The translations under genes were made by a program, and so were the position numbers. The notes beneath the pieces were generated by a model. It was given only the letters and a program-made list of their open reading frames with translations, made no database searches and was not told the DNA's origin. Of a DNA stretch of 64,000 nucleotides, positions 41,316 to 51,242 are shown one piece after another. Where the stretch lies: assembly GCF_003955715.1 (NCBI RefSeq), contig NZ_CP034463.1, positions 6,572,001 to 6,636,000 of the forward strand, read 5' to 3'. The number at the start of each line of letters is the position of its first letter. Position 1 is the stretch's first letter. Source of the stretch: Streptomyces aquilus (GTDB lineage Bacteria; Actinomycetota; Actinomycetes; Streptomycetales; Streptomycetaceae).

Positions 41316-44300
41316 TTACTTGCCGTAGTACGCGTTGTAGATCGAGACCGTCGACTTGTTGTTCTTCTTGTCGGTGATCTTGGCGTGGAACGAGATGGCC
41401 TTGCCCTTGTCCGGGTTCTTCACGGTGATCTTGCCGTCCGTGACCGTGACCTTCTTCCAGGTCTGGCCGTAGTCGTACGACACGTACACCGCCAGGGACT
41501 TGAGGTTGGAGCCCTTGGCCGCGCCCTCGACGGTGACCGGGATCTTCACCGTCTCGCCCGCCTTGACGCGGCTGTCGAGGCCGGTCTTGGCGTTGAAGCG
41601 GACCGTGGAGGCCGGCAGCGTGACCTGGTCCTCGGTGGCCGCCTTCTTCGAGTGGAACGTGAAGCTCACGTCGATCCGCGTCGAGGCCGCCGCCAGCTTG
41701 ACGCTCCGCTTCACGGACGACGTCAGCTTGTACTCGGCGTTTCCGGCGGGAACCGTGAACGCCTCACCGAAGAGCGGGTCCTTGTTGGAGCCGACCTTCG
41801 TGCCGTTGCGGTACAGCTCGGTCTTCACCGAGGTGAAGTCCGACGAGCCCGAGTGCTGAGCCCCGTCCGCGAACAGCGGCAGCGACCCGTAGAGGTAGTT
41901 GCCCTCGCGGAAGACGCCGTAGTCCTTGTTGATGTGCGGGCCGAAGACCGCGGTGTTGAAGGTCTTCTTGTACGTGGTGCCCGCCTTGAAGGTCTGCGGG
42001 TTCCCCAGCGTGTAGCCGGCCTCCGGGATCGAGTTGCCCTGCTCGTCCTTGGCTCCCCCGAACTGAAGGAAGTCCAGGCCCCACTTGATCTGGTCGCCCG
42101 TCGACATCAGCATGGTGCGGGTACCCGGCAGCTGCTGCTCGACGAACGTACCGAAGACACCGTCCTCGGGCAGCTCGCCCCACGGGCTGATCGCACCGGT
42201 CTTGCCGCTCGCCGGGGCACCCATGTTGGCCTTGACCGTGGCGAAGTCGCTCGCCTTGTAGTGCCGGACCTTGTCACCCACCAGGTGCTTGACCTTGGCC
42301 TGGGTCGCCACGTTGTACTCGGCGTTCGCGCCCTTGGCCCACTGCCCGTACCAGGTCTGGGTCAGACCGCCGGAGACATCGGCACCGAGAGCCGCGATGC
42401 GGATGTTCGCGAAGGAGTCCATGTTGACGCCGACCGGCAGCAGCGCGGGCTCGTAGTAGTAGCTGATCATCGCGGACAGCGGCGTGGCCGAGGCGTCCGG
42501 CACCGTGATGTCGGCCGCCTTGGTCGTGCGGGCGTCGATCGTCACCGAACGGTTCTTGGTCAGGCTCAGCTTCGGCTGCATCACCCAGTCGAGGCCGCCC
42601 TTGAAGGTGACCCAGTCCTTGGCGATCCAGGCGTCCAGCGCGTAGGTGCCCTTGGGCAGCCGCATCTTGGTGGTGCCGGACTCGTCGATCGTCACCTGGT
42701 ACACGCGGTCCTTGGCCAGCCCCGTGTAGCCGACCGCGATGGTGTTGTAGTCCGGGGTCGGCTTGCCGTCCTTGTCGATGTGCTTGACGGTGAGGTCGTA
42801 CGACTCCACCTCACGCTGCACCGCGGCGCCGGTACGCACCGTCTGGCCGCCGCCCGTCGCCGTCACGTACGCGGAGTACGCGCCGTCGACCGTGCCGCCC
42901 AGCTTGGTGTTGACGGTGAAGTCCACCGAGGCCGTGCCGCCCGCAGGGACCTTCACCGAGGTGGCGCCGAGCTTGAAGAAGCCCGCCGGAGCCGCCGCGC
43001 CCTTGGGGTTGGTGGCCGTCGAGGACAGCTTCAGCGTGACGTCCGCCGTACCGAGGTTGCGGTACGTCAGCTTCTTGGTGACCGGCTTGTCGTCGGTGTG
43101 CGGCCACTGCTGCGTGCCGAAGCTCACCGACACCGGGTCGGCGATCACGGTCTGCTTGATGGCCTTGTCGACCTGGATCCGGCCCGAACCCTGCTCGAAC
43201 GGGGTGTACTTGCCGCCCTTCGTGGAGCCCGTGAGGGCGCCCTTCAGTTCGGTGTACGTCCAGTCCGGGTGCTCCTGCTTCAGGATCGCCGCCGCGCCCG
43301 CCACGTGCGGCGTCGCCATCGACGTACCGGAGATCGTCAGATAGCCCTCCGGGTTCTCACCGACCTCCTGGTCGATGACGCTGCCCTTGGCGGCCGCCGC
43401 CGTGATGTCCACACCCGGCGCGGTCACGTCCGGCTTGATCGCACCGTCGCCGACGCGCGGGCCGGTGGAGGAGAAGAAGGCCAGCTTGTCCTGGTCGTCG
43501 ACGGCGCCGACGGTGAGCGCGGCGTCCGCGCTGCCCGGCGAACCGATCGACTCCGGACCGGAGTTGCCCGCCGCGATCGCGAAGAGGATGCCCTTCTCGG
43601 CGGACAGCTTGTTGACCGCCGCCTCCAGCGGGTCGACCTCCGGGGTGTCCTGGCCGCCGAGGCTCAGGTTGACGACGTCGGCGCCCTCCGCGGCCGCCCA
43701 CTCCATGCCGGCGAGGATGCCGGAGTCGTCACCGGAGCCGGTGTCGTCGAGGACCTTGCCGTTCAGGATCTTGGCGCCGGGCGCCACGCCCTTGTACTTG
43801 CCGTTCGACTTGGCCCCGGTGCCCGCCGCGATCGACGCGACGTGCGTGCCGTGACCGAAGTGGTCGGTGGCGTCGGCGGCCGTGGAGAAGTTCTTGGCCT
43901 CGATCACCTGGTCCTTGAGGTCCGGGTGGGTGGCGTCGACACCCGTGTCCAGGACGGCGATCTTGACGCCCTTGCCGTCGTAGCCCGCGGCCCACGCCTT
44001 GGGGGCGCCGATCTGCGGGACGGACTTGTCGAGGCTCGCGGTGCGGACACCGTCCAGCCAGACGTGCGCGATGCCGGAAGCCGTCTTGTCGCCGTTGGTG
44101 ACGGCGTCCCACAGCTCGGGCGTCTGCTTCGTCGACGTCTGCACCGCGTCCGCGTTGAGCGTCTTCAGGGTGCGGCGCAGGGTGCCCGCGTCGCGGACGT
44201 CGTCCTTCGCGCCGGTGGCGGTGCCCTGGTAGCCGACGATCACCTTCAGGCCCTTGGCCTGCGACTTGCGGGTGTCGGACTTGTTGAGCTCGGTGACGTC

Positions 44301-44639
44301 GAACAGTCGCTGGTCCAGCTTGCCGGCGGCGACCAGACGGGCCGCGTCACCCGGTATCACCAGGGTGTGCCCGTCGGCCTTGCGGACCTGGAAGGGTATG
44401 TGCTCCCGTCCCTTGGCCCGCTCCACGCCGACGACCCGGCCCTTGGCGTCGACGGCTACCCGGTCACCCGTGATCAGGGTGATGCGGTGATGAGCGCTGA
44501 ACGGCTGGCTCGACCAGCCCGCCGGCTGTGCCTGAGCCTCCGGCTTCGCCGACGCCGGGCTGGTCATGCCCGCGGCGAGAGCGACCGCCGCCCCCGTGGC
44601 CACGGTGGCAGCACAAACTCTTTTCACTTGTCTGCGCAA
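41316..44639 (-). CDS. Large secreted S8 subtilisin-family serine protease
   Basis: 1107 aa from a TTG at 44639, chosen because AAGGGGGAATC sits directly before it; GTG 44627 is the alternative. Signal peptide ends near SPASA. An N-terminal propeptide-like segment (about 40-200) is followed by the peptidase with catalytic Asp231 (VLDTGVDATHPDL), His266 (GHGTHVAS) and Ser440 (SGTSMATPHVAG). The last 600 residues are beta-rich repeats with Ig/FN3 character and no membrane anchor. Extracellular proteolysis in the growing or dying colony is likely. Confidence 0.94.
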   Translation of the reverse strand: MRRQVKRVCAATVATGAAVALAAGMTSPASAKPEAQAQPAGWSSQPFSAHHRITLITGDRVAVDAKGRVVGVERAKGREHIPFQVRKADGHTLVIPGDAARLVAAGKLDQRLFDVTELNKSDTRKSQAKGLKVIVGYQGTATGAKDDVRDAGTLRRTLKTLNADAVQTSTKQTPELWDAVTNGDKTASGIAHVWLDGVRTASLDKSVPQIGAPKAWAAGYDGKGVKIAVLDTGVDATHPDLKDQVIEAKNFSTAADATDHFGHGTHVASIAAGTGAKSNGKYKGVAPGAKILNGKVLDDTGSGDDSGILAGMEWAAAEGADVVNLSLGGQDTPEVDPLEAAVNKLSAEKGILFAIAAGNSGPESIGSPGSADAALTVGAVDDQDKLAFFSSTGPRVGDGAIKPDVTAPGVDITAAAAKGSVIDQEVGENPEGYLTISGTSMATPHVAGAAAILKQEHPDWTYTELKGALTGSTKGGKYTPFEQGSGRIQVDKAIKQTVIADPVSVSFGTQQWPHTDDKPVTKKLTYRNLGTADVTLKLSSTATNPKGAAAPAGFFKLGATSVKVPAGGTASVDFTVNTKLGGTVDGAYSAYVTATGGGQTVRTGAAVQREVESYDLTVKHIDKDGKPTPDYNTIAVGYTGLAKDRVYQVTIDESGTTKMRLPKGTYALDAWIAKDWVTFKGGLDWVMQPKLSLTKNRSVTIDARTTKAADITVPDASATPLSAMISYYYEPALLPVGVNMDSFANIRIAALGADVSGGLTQTWYGQWAKGANAEYNVATQAKVKHLVGDKVRHYKASDFATVKANMGAPASGKTGAISPWGELPEDGVFGTFVEQQLPGTRTMLMSTGDQIKWGLDFLQFGGAKDEQGNSIPEAGYTLGNPQTFKAGTTYKKTFNTAVFGPHINKDYGVFREGNYLYGSLPLFADGAQHSGSSDFTSVKTELYRNGTKVGSNKDPLFGEAFTVPAGNAEYKLTSSVKRSVKLAAASTRIDVSFTFHSKKAATEDQVTLPASTVRFNAKTGLDSRVKAGETVKIPVTVEGAAKGSNLKSLAVYVSYDYGQTWKKVTVTDGKITVKNPDKGKAISFHAKITDKKNNKSTVSIYNAYYGK

Positions 44640-44828
44640 GATTCCCCCTTGCTGAAGTTCCGGGTGAATTTCCCCGTTCACCCGGCCGGGGGTGGTCCCG
44701 CACAGACAAGCGTGCACCCCCCGGATTACGCAGTATGCCGGGGGGTGATCAGGCACCTCAAGGGACAGGTGACGCACAGACTCGGACTGTTACGCGATGC
44801 TCATAATCAGGAGTTCGCATTCTCCTGG

Positions 44829-45512
<684 letters not shown>

Positions 45513-45560
45513 TTGGGATGGCTCCTGAGTGGGGTTCGGGGGTGGTGCGGATGCGTTACG

Positions 45561-45632
45561 GCTGCGGGCCGGTGGGGGCTTGTCGCGCTCAGGCGGCGGA
45601 GCCGCATATCAGATACAGCCCCGCGCCCCTGG
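45561..45632. repeat. Streptomyces intergenic repeat, second family, inverted copy B
   Basis: Contains GGCGGCGGAGCCGCATATCAGATACAGCC then CCGCGCCCCTG, the inverse of the 32148-32250 element. Lies inside the ABC operon, between permease and ATPase genes. Confidence 0.65.
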
Positions 45633-45669
45633 GTGGGTCAGCTCCCGCCAGCCATAAAGGAACCCCTCG

Positions 45670-47127
45670 CTACTCGACTCGCCTCAATGCGTCCGCCGGC
45701 CTCAGCCTCGACGCCCGCCAGCCGCCGAACGCGCCCGCGATCAGGCCGCCCGCCACCGCCAGGGCCACCGCGATCGCGACCGTCGTCGCGCTCACCGGGG
45801 CCGTCAGGGCCACGTCCAGTGTCCTGGCCGCCGCCTGTCGGCCAGGGCCGCCGAAGCCGCCACCGGGGCCACCCGCGCCACCGCCCCCGCCGCCCAACTG
45901 GGCTTGCAGCGTCGGGCTGATGGCCGTGACGACGTACGCGCCCGCCAGACCCAGGGCGATGCCGAGTGCGCCGCCGAGCAGGCCGTTGACCATCGCCTCG
46001 CCGACCACCTGCCGGGTGACCCGGCCGGAGCGCCAGCCCAGGGCCTTGAGCGTGCCGAACTCGCGCACCCGGCGGGAGACCGCCGACGAGGTCAGCAGGC
46101 CGGCGACCAGGAACGCGGCCACCAGGACCGCGATCGACAGCCACTTGCCGACGTTCGTCGCCAGGGAGGACGCCGTGGAGAGGGAGCCGGAGACGGTGTC
46201 GGCGAGGTCGGCGGAGGTCGTCACCGTCGTACCGGAGATGTTCTTCTGGATGGTCGACTTGACGGTGTCGATCTGCTGGGAGTCGGTCGCCTTGACGTAG
46301 ATCGTGGTGACCTTGTTCTTCGCGTCGCCGAGGGTCTGCGCCTGCTTCAGCGGGATGTAGAGGTTGGCCGCCGCGTCACCGCTGCTGGCGGTGGCGATGC
46401 CGATCGTCTTGTACTTGGTGCCCTTGATCGTGATCGTCGAGCCGACCTTGTACTTCTTCTCCTTGGCGTACGCCGAGTCGACGACCACGACCTTGGCGTC
46501 CGTCTCGGAGGTCTTGAAGGTGCGGCCGCTGGTGATCTCTGAGGAGGTCAGCGGGCCGAGGGCCGGCTCGGTGACGTCGGTGCCGAAGACGGAGTAGTTG
46601 TTGACGTCGAAGTTCGCGCCGCCGCCCTGCACTTCACCCTGGGGCTGGCCGGTGCCGCCACCGCCGGGGCCGCCCTGCCGGCCGCCCCCGTCGTCGTTCT
46701 GCTGGAACTGGCCGCGTGTGAACTGGCCGCTGACCTTGATGACTTGAAGACTCAGGCCGCCGACGGCGTCCGCGACGCCCTTCTGGTCGCCGACCTTGGT
46801 GACGGTCGAGGTGGCGAGGGTCTGGAAGCCCTGGACCAGCACGCGGTCGCTGCTCTGCTCCTCGTCGGAGTCGCTGTCCTGCGCGTCGAAGTTGAAGCGC
46901 GGACGCTCGGAGCTGTTGGCGGAGGGCGCGGCGGCGGCCTTGGTGACCGTCATGTCGGTGCCGAGGCCGTACAGCGACTGGAGGACCTTGTCCTGGGCCT
47001 TGCCCATCCCCGAGGACACGGAGTTGACCACGATGACCAGCGCGATGCCGAGCGCGAGCCCGGAGGCGACGACGAGGGCCGCCTTTCTGCGGCGGCGCAG
47101 TTCGCGCCTCAGGTAGGTGAAGAACAT
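45670..47127 (-). CDS. ABC transporter permease (FtsX/MacB type)
   Basis: 485 aa. First TM helix near residues 18-38 (ALVVASGLALGIALVIVVNSV), a large extracellular domain with a Gly/Gln-rich insert near residues 145-175 (about 22 residues of mostly G and Q), then three C-terminal TM helices (about 315-340, 370-395, 430-455), the FtsX-like pattern MacB_PCD plus FtsX. It pairs with the ATPase at 44829. Mechanotransmission-type exporters of this class move peptides or antibiotics. Stop at 45670. Confidence 0.92.
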   Translation of the reverse strand: MFFTYLRRELRRRRKAALVVASGLALGIALVIVVNSVSSGMGKAQDKVLQSLYGLGTDMTVTKAAAAPSANSSERPRFNFDAQDSDSDEEQSSDRVLVQGFQTLATSTVTKVGDQKGVADAVGGLSLQVIKVSGQFTRGQFQQNDDGGGRQGGPGGGGTGQPQGEVQGGGANFDVNNYSVFGTDVTEPALGPLTSSEITSGRTFKTSETDAKVVVVDSAYAKEKKYKVGSTITIKGTKYKTIGIATASSGDAAANLYIPLKQAQTLGDAKNKVTTIYVKATDSQQIDTVKSTIQKNISGTTVTTSADLADTVSGSLSTASSLATNVGKWLSIAVLVAAFLVAGLLTSSAVSRRVREFGTLKALGWRSGRVTRQVVGEAMVNGLLGGALGIALGLAGAYVVTAISPTLQAQLGGGGGGAGGPGGGFGGPGRQAAARTLDVALTAPVSATTVAIAVALAVAGGLIAGAFGGWRASRLRPADALRRVE

Positions 47128-47276
47128 GGCCGCACCGTAGGTACGGCGCGTGATGGCTGGATAAGGCTGAAATAAGAGAAGGATGAGAAGGCTGTCCGTG
47201 GGCCAGGAGGGGGCCCGTACGCACCTGTCAGGCGGAGCGGCAGCGTCCGGCGCGCAGGGCGTGTTTGTGTGGGGTC

Positions 47277-48047
47277 ATGACCGCAGAGACCGTCGAGTAC
47301 ATCCGTTACCGCATCCCGGAAGACCGTTCGGCCGAGTTCCTGTCCGCCTACACCCGCGCCGCGGCGCAGCTGGCGGCGGCCCCGCAGTGCGTCGACTACG
47401 AACTCGCCCGCTGCGAGGAGGACTTCGAGCACTACGTCCTGCGCATCACCTGGACGTCCACGCACGACCACACCGAGGGCTTCCGCAAGTCCGAGCTGTT
47501 CGCCGACTTCCTCGCCGAGATCCGCGCCTACGTCGGTGACATCGAGGAGATGCGGCACTACAAGCCGACGACGGTACGAGGGACGGGCGCGGCCGTGCCC
47601 ACCCTGTACGCGTGGGCGGGCGGCGAGGAGGCCTTCGCGCGGCTGACGTCGGTGTTCTACGAGAAGGTGCTCAGGGACGACCTGCTGGCCCCGGTGTTCG
47701 AGGGGCTCGCGCCCGAGCACGCCTCGCACGTGGCGATGTGGCTCGCGGAGGTCTTCGGCGGCCCGGCGACGTACTCCGAGACCCAGGGCGGCCACGGTCA
47801 CATGGTCGCCAAGCACCTGGGGCGCGGCATCACCGAGACGCAGCGGCGCCGCTGGGTGAACCTGATCCAGGACGCGGCCGACGAGGCGGGCCTGCCGACG
47901 GACGCCGAGTTCCGCTCGGCGTTCCTCGCGTACCTGGAGTGGGGCACGCGGCTCGCCGTGTACTTCTCCGGCCCGGACGCCAAGCCGCCGGCGGAGCAGC
48001 CGGTCCCCGCGTGGGGGTGGGGGGTGGCGCCGCCGTACCGGGGGTGA
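47277..48047 (+). CDS. Antibiotic biosynthesis monooxygenase - truncated haemoglobin fusion
   Basis: 256 aa from ATG 47277. Residues about 1-95 are an ABM-type ferredoxin-like domain (EYIRYRIPEDRSAEFLSAYTRAAAQL... YVLRITWTSTHDHTEGFRKS). Residues about 105-245 are a group II truncated globin: TLYAWAGGEEAFARLTSVFYEKVLRDDLLAPVF, with proximal His in HMVAKHLGRGIT and Trp in RRWVNLIQDA. The same chimera has been described in Streptomyces avermitilis. Heme binding with oxygen or NO chemistry is expected; substrate of the ABM domain unknown. Confidence 0.93.
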   Translation: MTAETVEYIRYRIPEDRSAEFLSAYTRAAAQLAAAPQCVDYELARCEEDFEHYVLRITWTSTHDHTEGFRKSELFADFLAEIRAYVGDIEEMRHYKPTTVRGTGAAVPTLYAWAGGEEAFARLTSVFYEKVLRDDLLAPVFEGLAPEHASHVAMWLAEVFGGPATYSETQGGHGHMVAKHLGRGITETQRRRWVNLIQDAADEAGLPTDAEFRSAFLAYLEWGTRLAVYFSGPDAKPPAEQPVPAWGWGVAPPYRG

Positions 48048-48058
48048 GACGCGGGGAG

Positions 48059-48997
48059 TCAGGGCCGGGGTCGGGGCTGGGGTGCCGCCGAGTCCTGGCC
48101 CACCCGCGTCGCGTCCGTTCCCCAGCTCGCCAGCAGGCGCAGGGCCTCGGCGGACGGGGAACCCGGCTCGGCGGAGTAGGTGATCAGGGCCTGGTCCGTG
48201 CCGTCCGTCAGGCGGAACGACTCGAAGTTCAGGGTGAGTTCGCCGACGAGCGGGTGCATCAGGTGCTTGACGCCGTAACTCTTCTCCTTGACGTCGTGGG
48301 TGGCCCACAGCCGCCTGAAGTCCTCGCTCTTGACGGAGAGTTCACCGACGAGGGCGGCGAGGCGCGGGTCGTCGGGGTGGCAGCCCGCGTCCATGCGCAG
48401 GAAGCTGACCATGTCGTACGCCTTCTGGTCCCACTCCATGAACAGCTCGCGGTACTCGGGCCGCAGGAACACCAGCCGCGCCCAGTTCCGCTCCTGCGGC
48501 GGCAGCTCCGACCAGTCGCCGAAGACGGCGGCGGCCATCCGGTTCCAGACGAGGATGTCGGAGCGCCGGCCGGTGATGTACGCCGGGACGCCGTCCATCG
48601 AGTCCAGCAGCTGCCCGAGCGCCCCGCGCACCTGCTCCGTGCGCGTCGTCTGCTTCTTCTTGTGCTGCTTCGGCTTCGCGAGATGGGTGAGGTGCGCGTG
48701 CTCGGCATCGCTCAGCCTGAGCGCGCGGGCGATGGCGTCCAGGACCTCCGCCGACACGTTCCGCCCGTTTCCCTGCTCCAGGCGGGTGTAGTACGCCACC
48801 GAGACGCCCGCCAGCTGCGCCAGCTCCTCGCGCCTGAGCCCCGGCACCCGCCGGTGCCGCCCGAAGTCCGGCAGCCCCACGTCCTCCGGCTTCAGCCGGG
48901 CCCGCCGGGTGCGCAGGAACTCGCTGAGCTCGGCCCGCCGGTCCAGCGTGCCGCCGACTCCGCCCCGCTCCGTCGCCCTCTCGGCTCTCTCGTCCAT
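48059..48997 (-). CDS. XRE-family transcriptional regulator with MmyB-like C-terminal domain
   Basis: 312 aa from ATG 48997. HTH near residues 50-90: RVPGLRREELAQLAGVSVAYYTRLEQGNGRNVSAEVLDAIARAL. The C-terminal MmyB-like ligand domain (about 130-290) carries DILVWNRMAAAVFGDWSELPPQERNWARLVF and HPLVGELTLNFESFRL, which bind fatty-acid-like ligands in related proteins. In Streptomyces such regulators usually control the adjacent oxidoreductase; the Zn alcohol dehydrogenase gene is divergent, 172 bp away. Confidence 0.9.
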   Translation of the reverse strand: MDERAERATERGGVGGTLDRRAELSEFLRTRRARLKPEDVGLPDFGRHRRVPGLRREELAQLAGVSVAYYTRLEQGNGRNVSAEVLDAIARALRLSDAEHAHLTHLAKPKQHKKKQTTRTEQVRGALGQLLDSMDGVPAYITGRRSDILVWNRMAAAVFGDWSELPPQERNWARLVFLRPEYRELFMEWDQKAYDMVSFLRMDAGCHPDDPRLAALVGELSVKSEDFRRLWATHDVKEKSYGVKHLMHPLVGELTLNFESFRLTDGTDQALITYSAEPGSPSAEALRLLASWGTDATRVGQDSAAPQPRPRP

Positions 48998-49098
48998 ACG
49001 TCGAGTATTCACGGTTGTACGTCCACCATCCTGTCCCCGCCAGTAGTAGGACCAGCGAACGTACGCAAAGCTGTGACCTGGGTGAACAGCGATCGCTC

Positions 49099-49120
49099 GG
49101 GCACGCTGGACATCGTGCCC
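49099..49120. promoter_or_regulatory. Inverted repeat upstream of alcohol dehydrogenase
   Basis: GGGCACG (49099-49105) and CGTGCCC (49114-49120), 8-base spacer, in the divergent region between the XRE and ADH genes. Candidate regulator site. Confidence 0.4.
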
Positions 49121-49169
49121 GGCCGGAAGGCAGCCGGGCGCGACCCCCTCTCTCTAGGAGAACCCCCGC

Positions 49170-50210
49170 ATGACCACCGTTGCCGCGTACGCCGCCCCCG
49201 CCGCGAAGGCCCCGCTGGAGCGGACCTCCATCGAGCGACGCCCGGTCGGCGAGTTCGACGTCCTGATCGACATCAAGTTCGCCGGCATCTGCCACTCCGA
49301 CATCCACCAGGCCCGCGAGGGCTGGGGCGAGGCGATCTTCCCGATGGTCCCCGGTCACGAGATCGCGGGCGTCGTCTCCGAGGTCGGCCCCGGCGTCACC
49401 AAGTACACCGTCGGCGACCGGGTGGGGGTCGGCTGTCTCGTCGACTCCTGCCGGGAGTGCGACAACTGCAAGGCCGGCCTGGAGCAGTACTGCACCGGCG
49501 GCAACGTCGGCACGTACAACGCCGTCGGCAAGGACGGCGAGCCGACCTACGGCGGCTACTCGGAGAAGATCGTCGTCGACGAGAACTTCGTCGTCCGCAT
49601 CCCCGACGGCCTCTCGCTCGACGAGGCCGCTCCGCTCCTGTGCGCCGGGATCACCACGTACTCCCCGCTCAAGCACTGGAACGCCGGCCCCGGCAAGAAG
49701 GTCGCCATCCTCGGCATGGGCGGCCTCGGCCACATGGGCGTGAAGATCGCGCACGCGCTGGGCGCCGAGGTGACCGTCCTCTCCCAGTCCCTGCGCAAGA
49801 AGGACGACGGTCTGAAGCTGGGCGCCGACCACTACTACGCCACCAGCGACGAGGCCACCTTCAAGGAACTGGCGGGCACCTTCGACCTGATCCTGTCGAC
49901 GGTCTCGGCCCCGCTGAACCTCGACGCCTACCTGTCCCTGCTGAAGACGGACGGCGCCTTCGTGAACGTCGGCGCCCCCGAGGAGCCGGTCAAGCTCAAC
50001 CTCTTCTCGGTGATCGGCGGCCGCAAGACCCTCGCCGGATCCGGTATCGGCGGCATCCAGGAGACCCAGGAGATGCTGGACTTCTGCGCGGAGCACGGCT
50101 TCGGCGCCGAGATCGAGCTGATCAGCGCCTCGGAGATCAACGAGGCGTACGAGCGGGTGCTGGCGAGCGACGTCCGGTACCGGTTCGTGATCGACACGGC
50201 GACGATCTGA
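49170..50210 (+). CDS. Zinc-dependent alcohol dehydrogenase (MDR family)
   Basis: 346 aa; AGGAG before ATG 49170. Catalytic zinc ligands Cys in GICHSDIH, His-Glu in PGHEIAGVV, structural zinc Cys cluster [18 protein letters not shown](P) loop GMGGLGHMG. Closest in style to YahK/cinnamyl-alcohol dehydrogenase-like aldehyde reductases that use NADPH and reduce aldehydes such as those derived from stress or aromatic degradation. Diverges from the MmyB-like regulator that probably controls it. Confidence 0.93.
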   Translation: MTTVAAYAAPAAKAPLERTSIERRPVGEFDVLIDIKFAGICHSDIHQAREGWGEAIFPMVPGHEIAGVVSEVGPGVTKYTVGDRVGVGCLVDSCRECDNCKAGLEQYCTGGNVGTYNAVGKDGEPTYGGYSEKIVVDENFVVRIPDGLSLDEAAPLLCAGITTYSPLKHWNAGPGKKVAILGMGGLGHMGVKIAHALGAEVTVLSQSLRKKDDGLKLGADHYYATSDEATFKELAGTFDLILSTVSAPLNLDAYLSLLKTDGAFVNVGAPEEPVKLNLFSVIGGRKTLAGSGIGGIQETQEMLDFCAEHGFGAEIELISASEINEAYERVLASDVRYRFVIDTATI

Positions 50211-50219
50211 CGGAACTGT

Positions 50220-50263
50220 GCGCGGTGCCGATGCCGGCCAGGACGTCCGGGTCGGCACCGCGC
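50220..50263. terminator. Hairpin terminator between ADH and TIR genes
   Basis: GCGCGGTGCCGA (50220-50231) pairs with TCGGCACCGCGC (50252-50263); 12-bp stem, 20-base loop, between convergent genes. Confidence 0.7.
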
Positions 50264-50267
50264 GCCT

Positions 50268-51242
50268 TCAGTTGCTGAGCAGGAAGTCGATGAACCGGTC
50301 GAACTCCACTTTGTTGGTGCTGGAGACCCACAGCTTGTCCCGGAAGAGCAGTGGAATGTCGGCCGGTTCACTGTCGGTCAGCAGCAGCGGGATGACTATG
50401 CGGGTGGAGTCACCACTCAGTTCGGCATTGAGGATCCCGCCGTACTCGGCGCGGGTCCAGCCGCTCCCGCTGATGTGCTTGCTGATGCAGGGCAGGACGT
50501 AATGGCTGCCGCGCAGCCCTTCTTCGATCTTCTCCGAGACACGGTCACCGAAGGTGATCTGTTCCTTGTCCAGCCAGTAGCTGATACCCCGGTCGGCGAG
50601 CAGCTTGGCGATGCCTTCCACTTCCTTCGCGGTCTGCGAGGCATGGCACAGAAACACGTCGTACTCGAACATCTGCCCTTCCTTTCGTCGGGCGTCCGCC
50701 GTGACGAACGGAATCCGGGTCCGCTCCGTCGCCCAGGACCTGGCCAGGACACCGGCGCCGTAGAACTTGATCAAGCCCGTGTAACCGGGGAAGGGCACAT
50801 GGGCGCAGGACGCGGTGATCTCGTACGTCCGCTCGCCTGCGCGTATCTCGCCGCGCACCTGGCCGGAGTAGAACTCCAGAGTGAACCGGTTGTACCCGCG
50901 GTCCAGGAGCACCGGTTCGTCGAGCTGGGCGACCGCTGTCAGCATGCCCTCCTGGAACACGGACAGCCGGGCGACGGTGGTGTCGGCCGCCGGGTCGTGC
51001 GGGGTCGTGTAGAAGGCGACGAACGTCCAGTCCTTGTTGGCCCGGCAGATCAGCCCGGCGCCGGTCGCCCGACGGGAGGTCAGCCGGATCTCGGCGGAGA
51101 CGGAGCCGTTGAGCACCGGTCCGGGCTCCAGGTCGATCACGTACGAGGCCGCGTATGGACCGACGCCGCCGCCGTGGCCGGCGAGCATTCTGCCGCCGAT
51201 GGGGGTCCAGTCGCCGCTATTCGATGCGTGCCAGTCGCTCAC
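50268..51242 (-). CDS. TIR-domain protein with lectin-like N-terminal domain
   Basis: 324 aa from GTG 51242, which overlaps the vWA stop by 26 bp; ATG 51188 is possible. N-terminal about 180 residues form a concanavalin/DUF1080-like beta sandwich (DWTPIGGRMLAGHGGG, GLICRANKDWTFVAFYTT, YNRFTLEFYSGQVRGEI). C-terminal TIR: EYDVFLCHASQTAKEV, LLADRGISYWLDKEQI, GDRVSEKIEEGLRGSHYVL, and SGSGWTRAEYGGI with Glu266 at the place of the catalytic Glu of NAD-cleaving TIRs. GC is lower than neighbours. Likely effector of a defence or stress module with the vWA gene. Confidence 0.82.
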   Translation of the reverse strand: MSDWHASNSGDWTPIGGRMLAGHGGGVGPYAASYVIDLEPGPVLNGSVSAEIRLTSRRATGAGLICRANKDWTFVAFYTTPHDPAADTTVARLSVFQEGMLTAVAQLDEPVLLDRGYNRFTLEFYSGQVRGEIRAGERTYEITASCAHVPFPGYTGLIKFYGAGVLARSWATERTRIPFVTADARRKEGQMFEYDVFLCHASQTAKEVEGIAKLLADRGISYWLDKEQITFGDRVSEKIEEGLRGSHYVLPCISKHISGSGWTRAEYGGILNAELSGDSTRIVIPLLLTDSEPADIPLLFRDKLWVSSTNKVEFDRFIDFLLSN

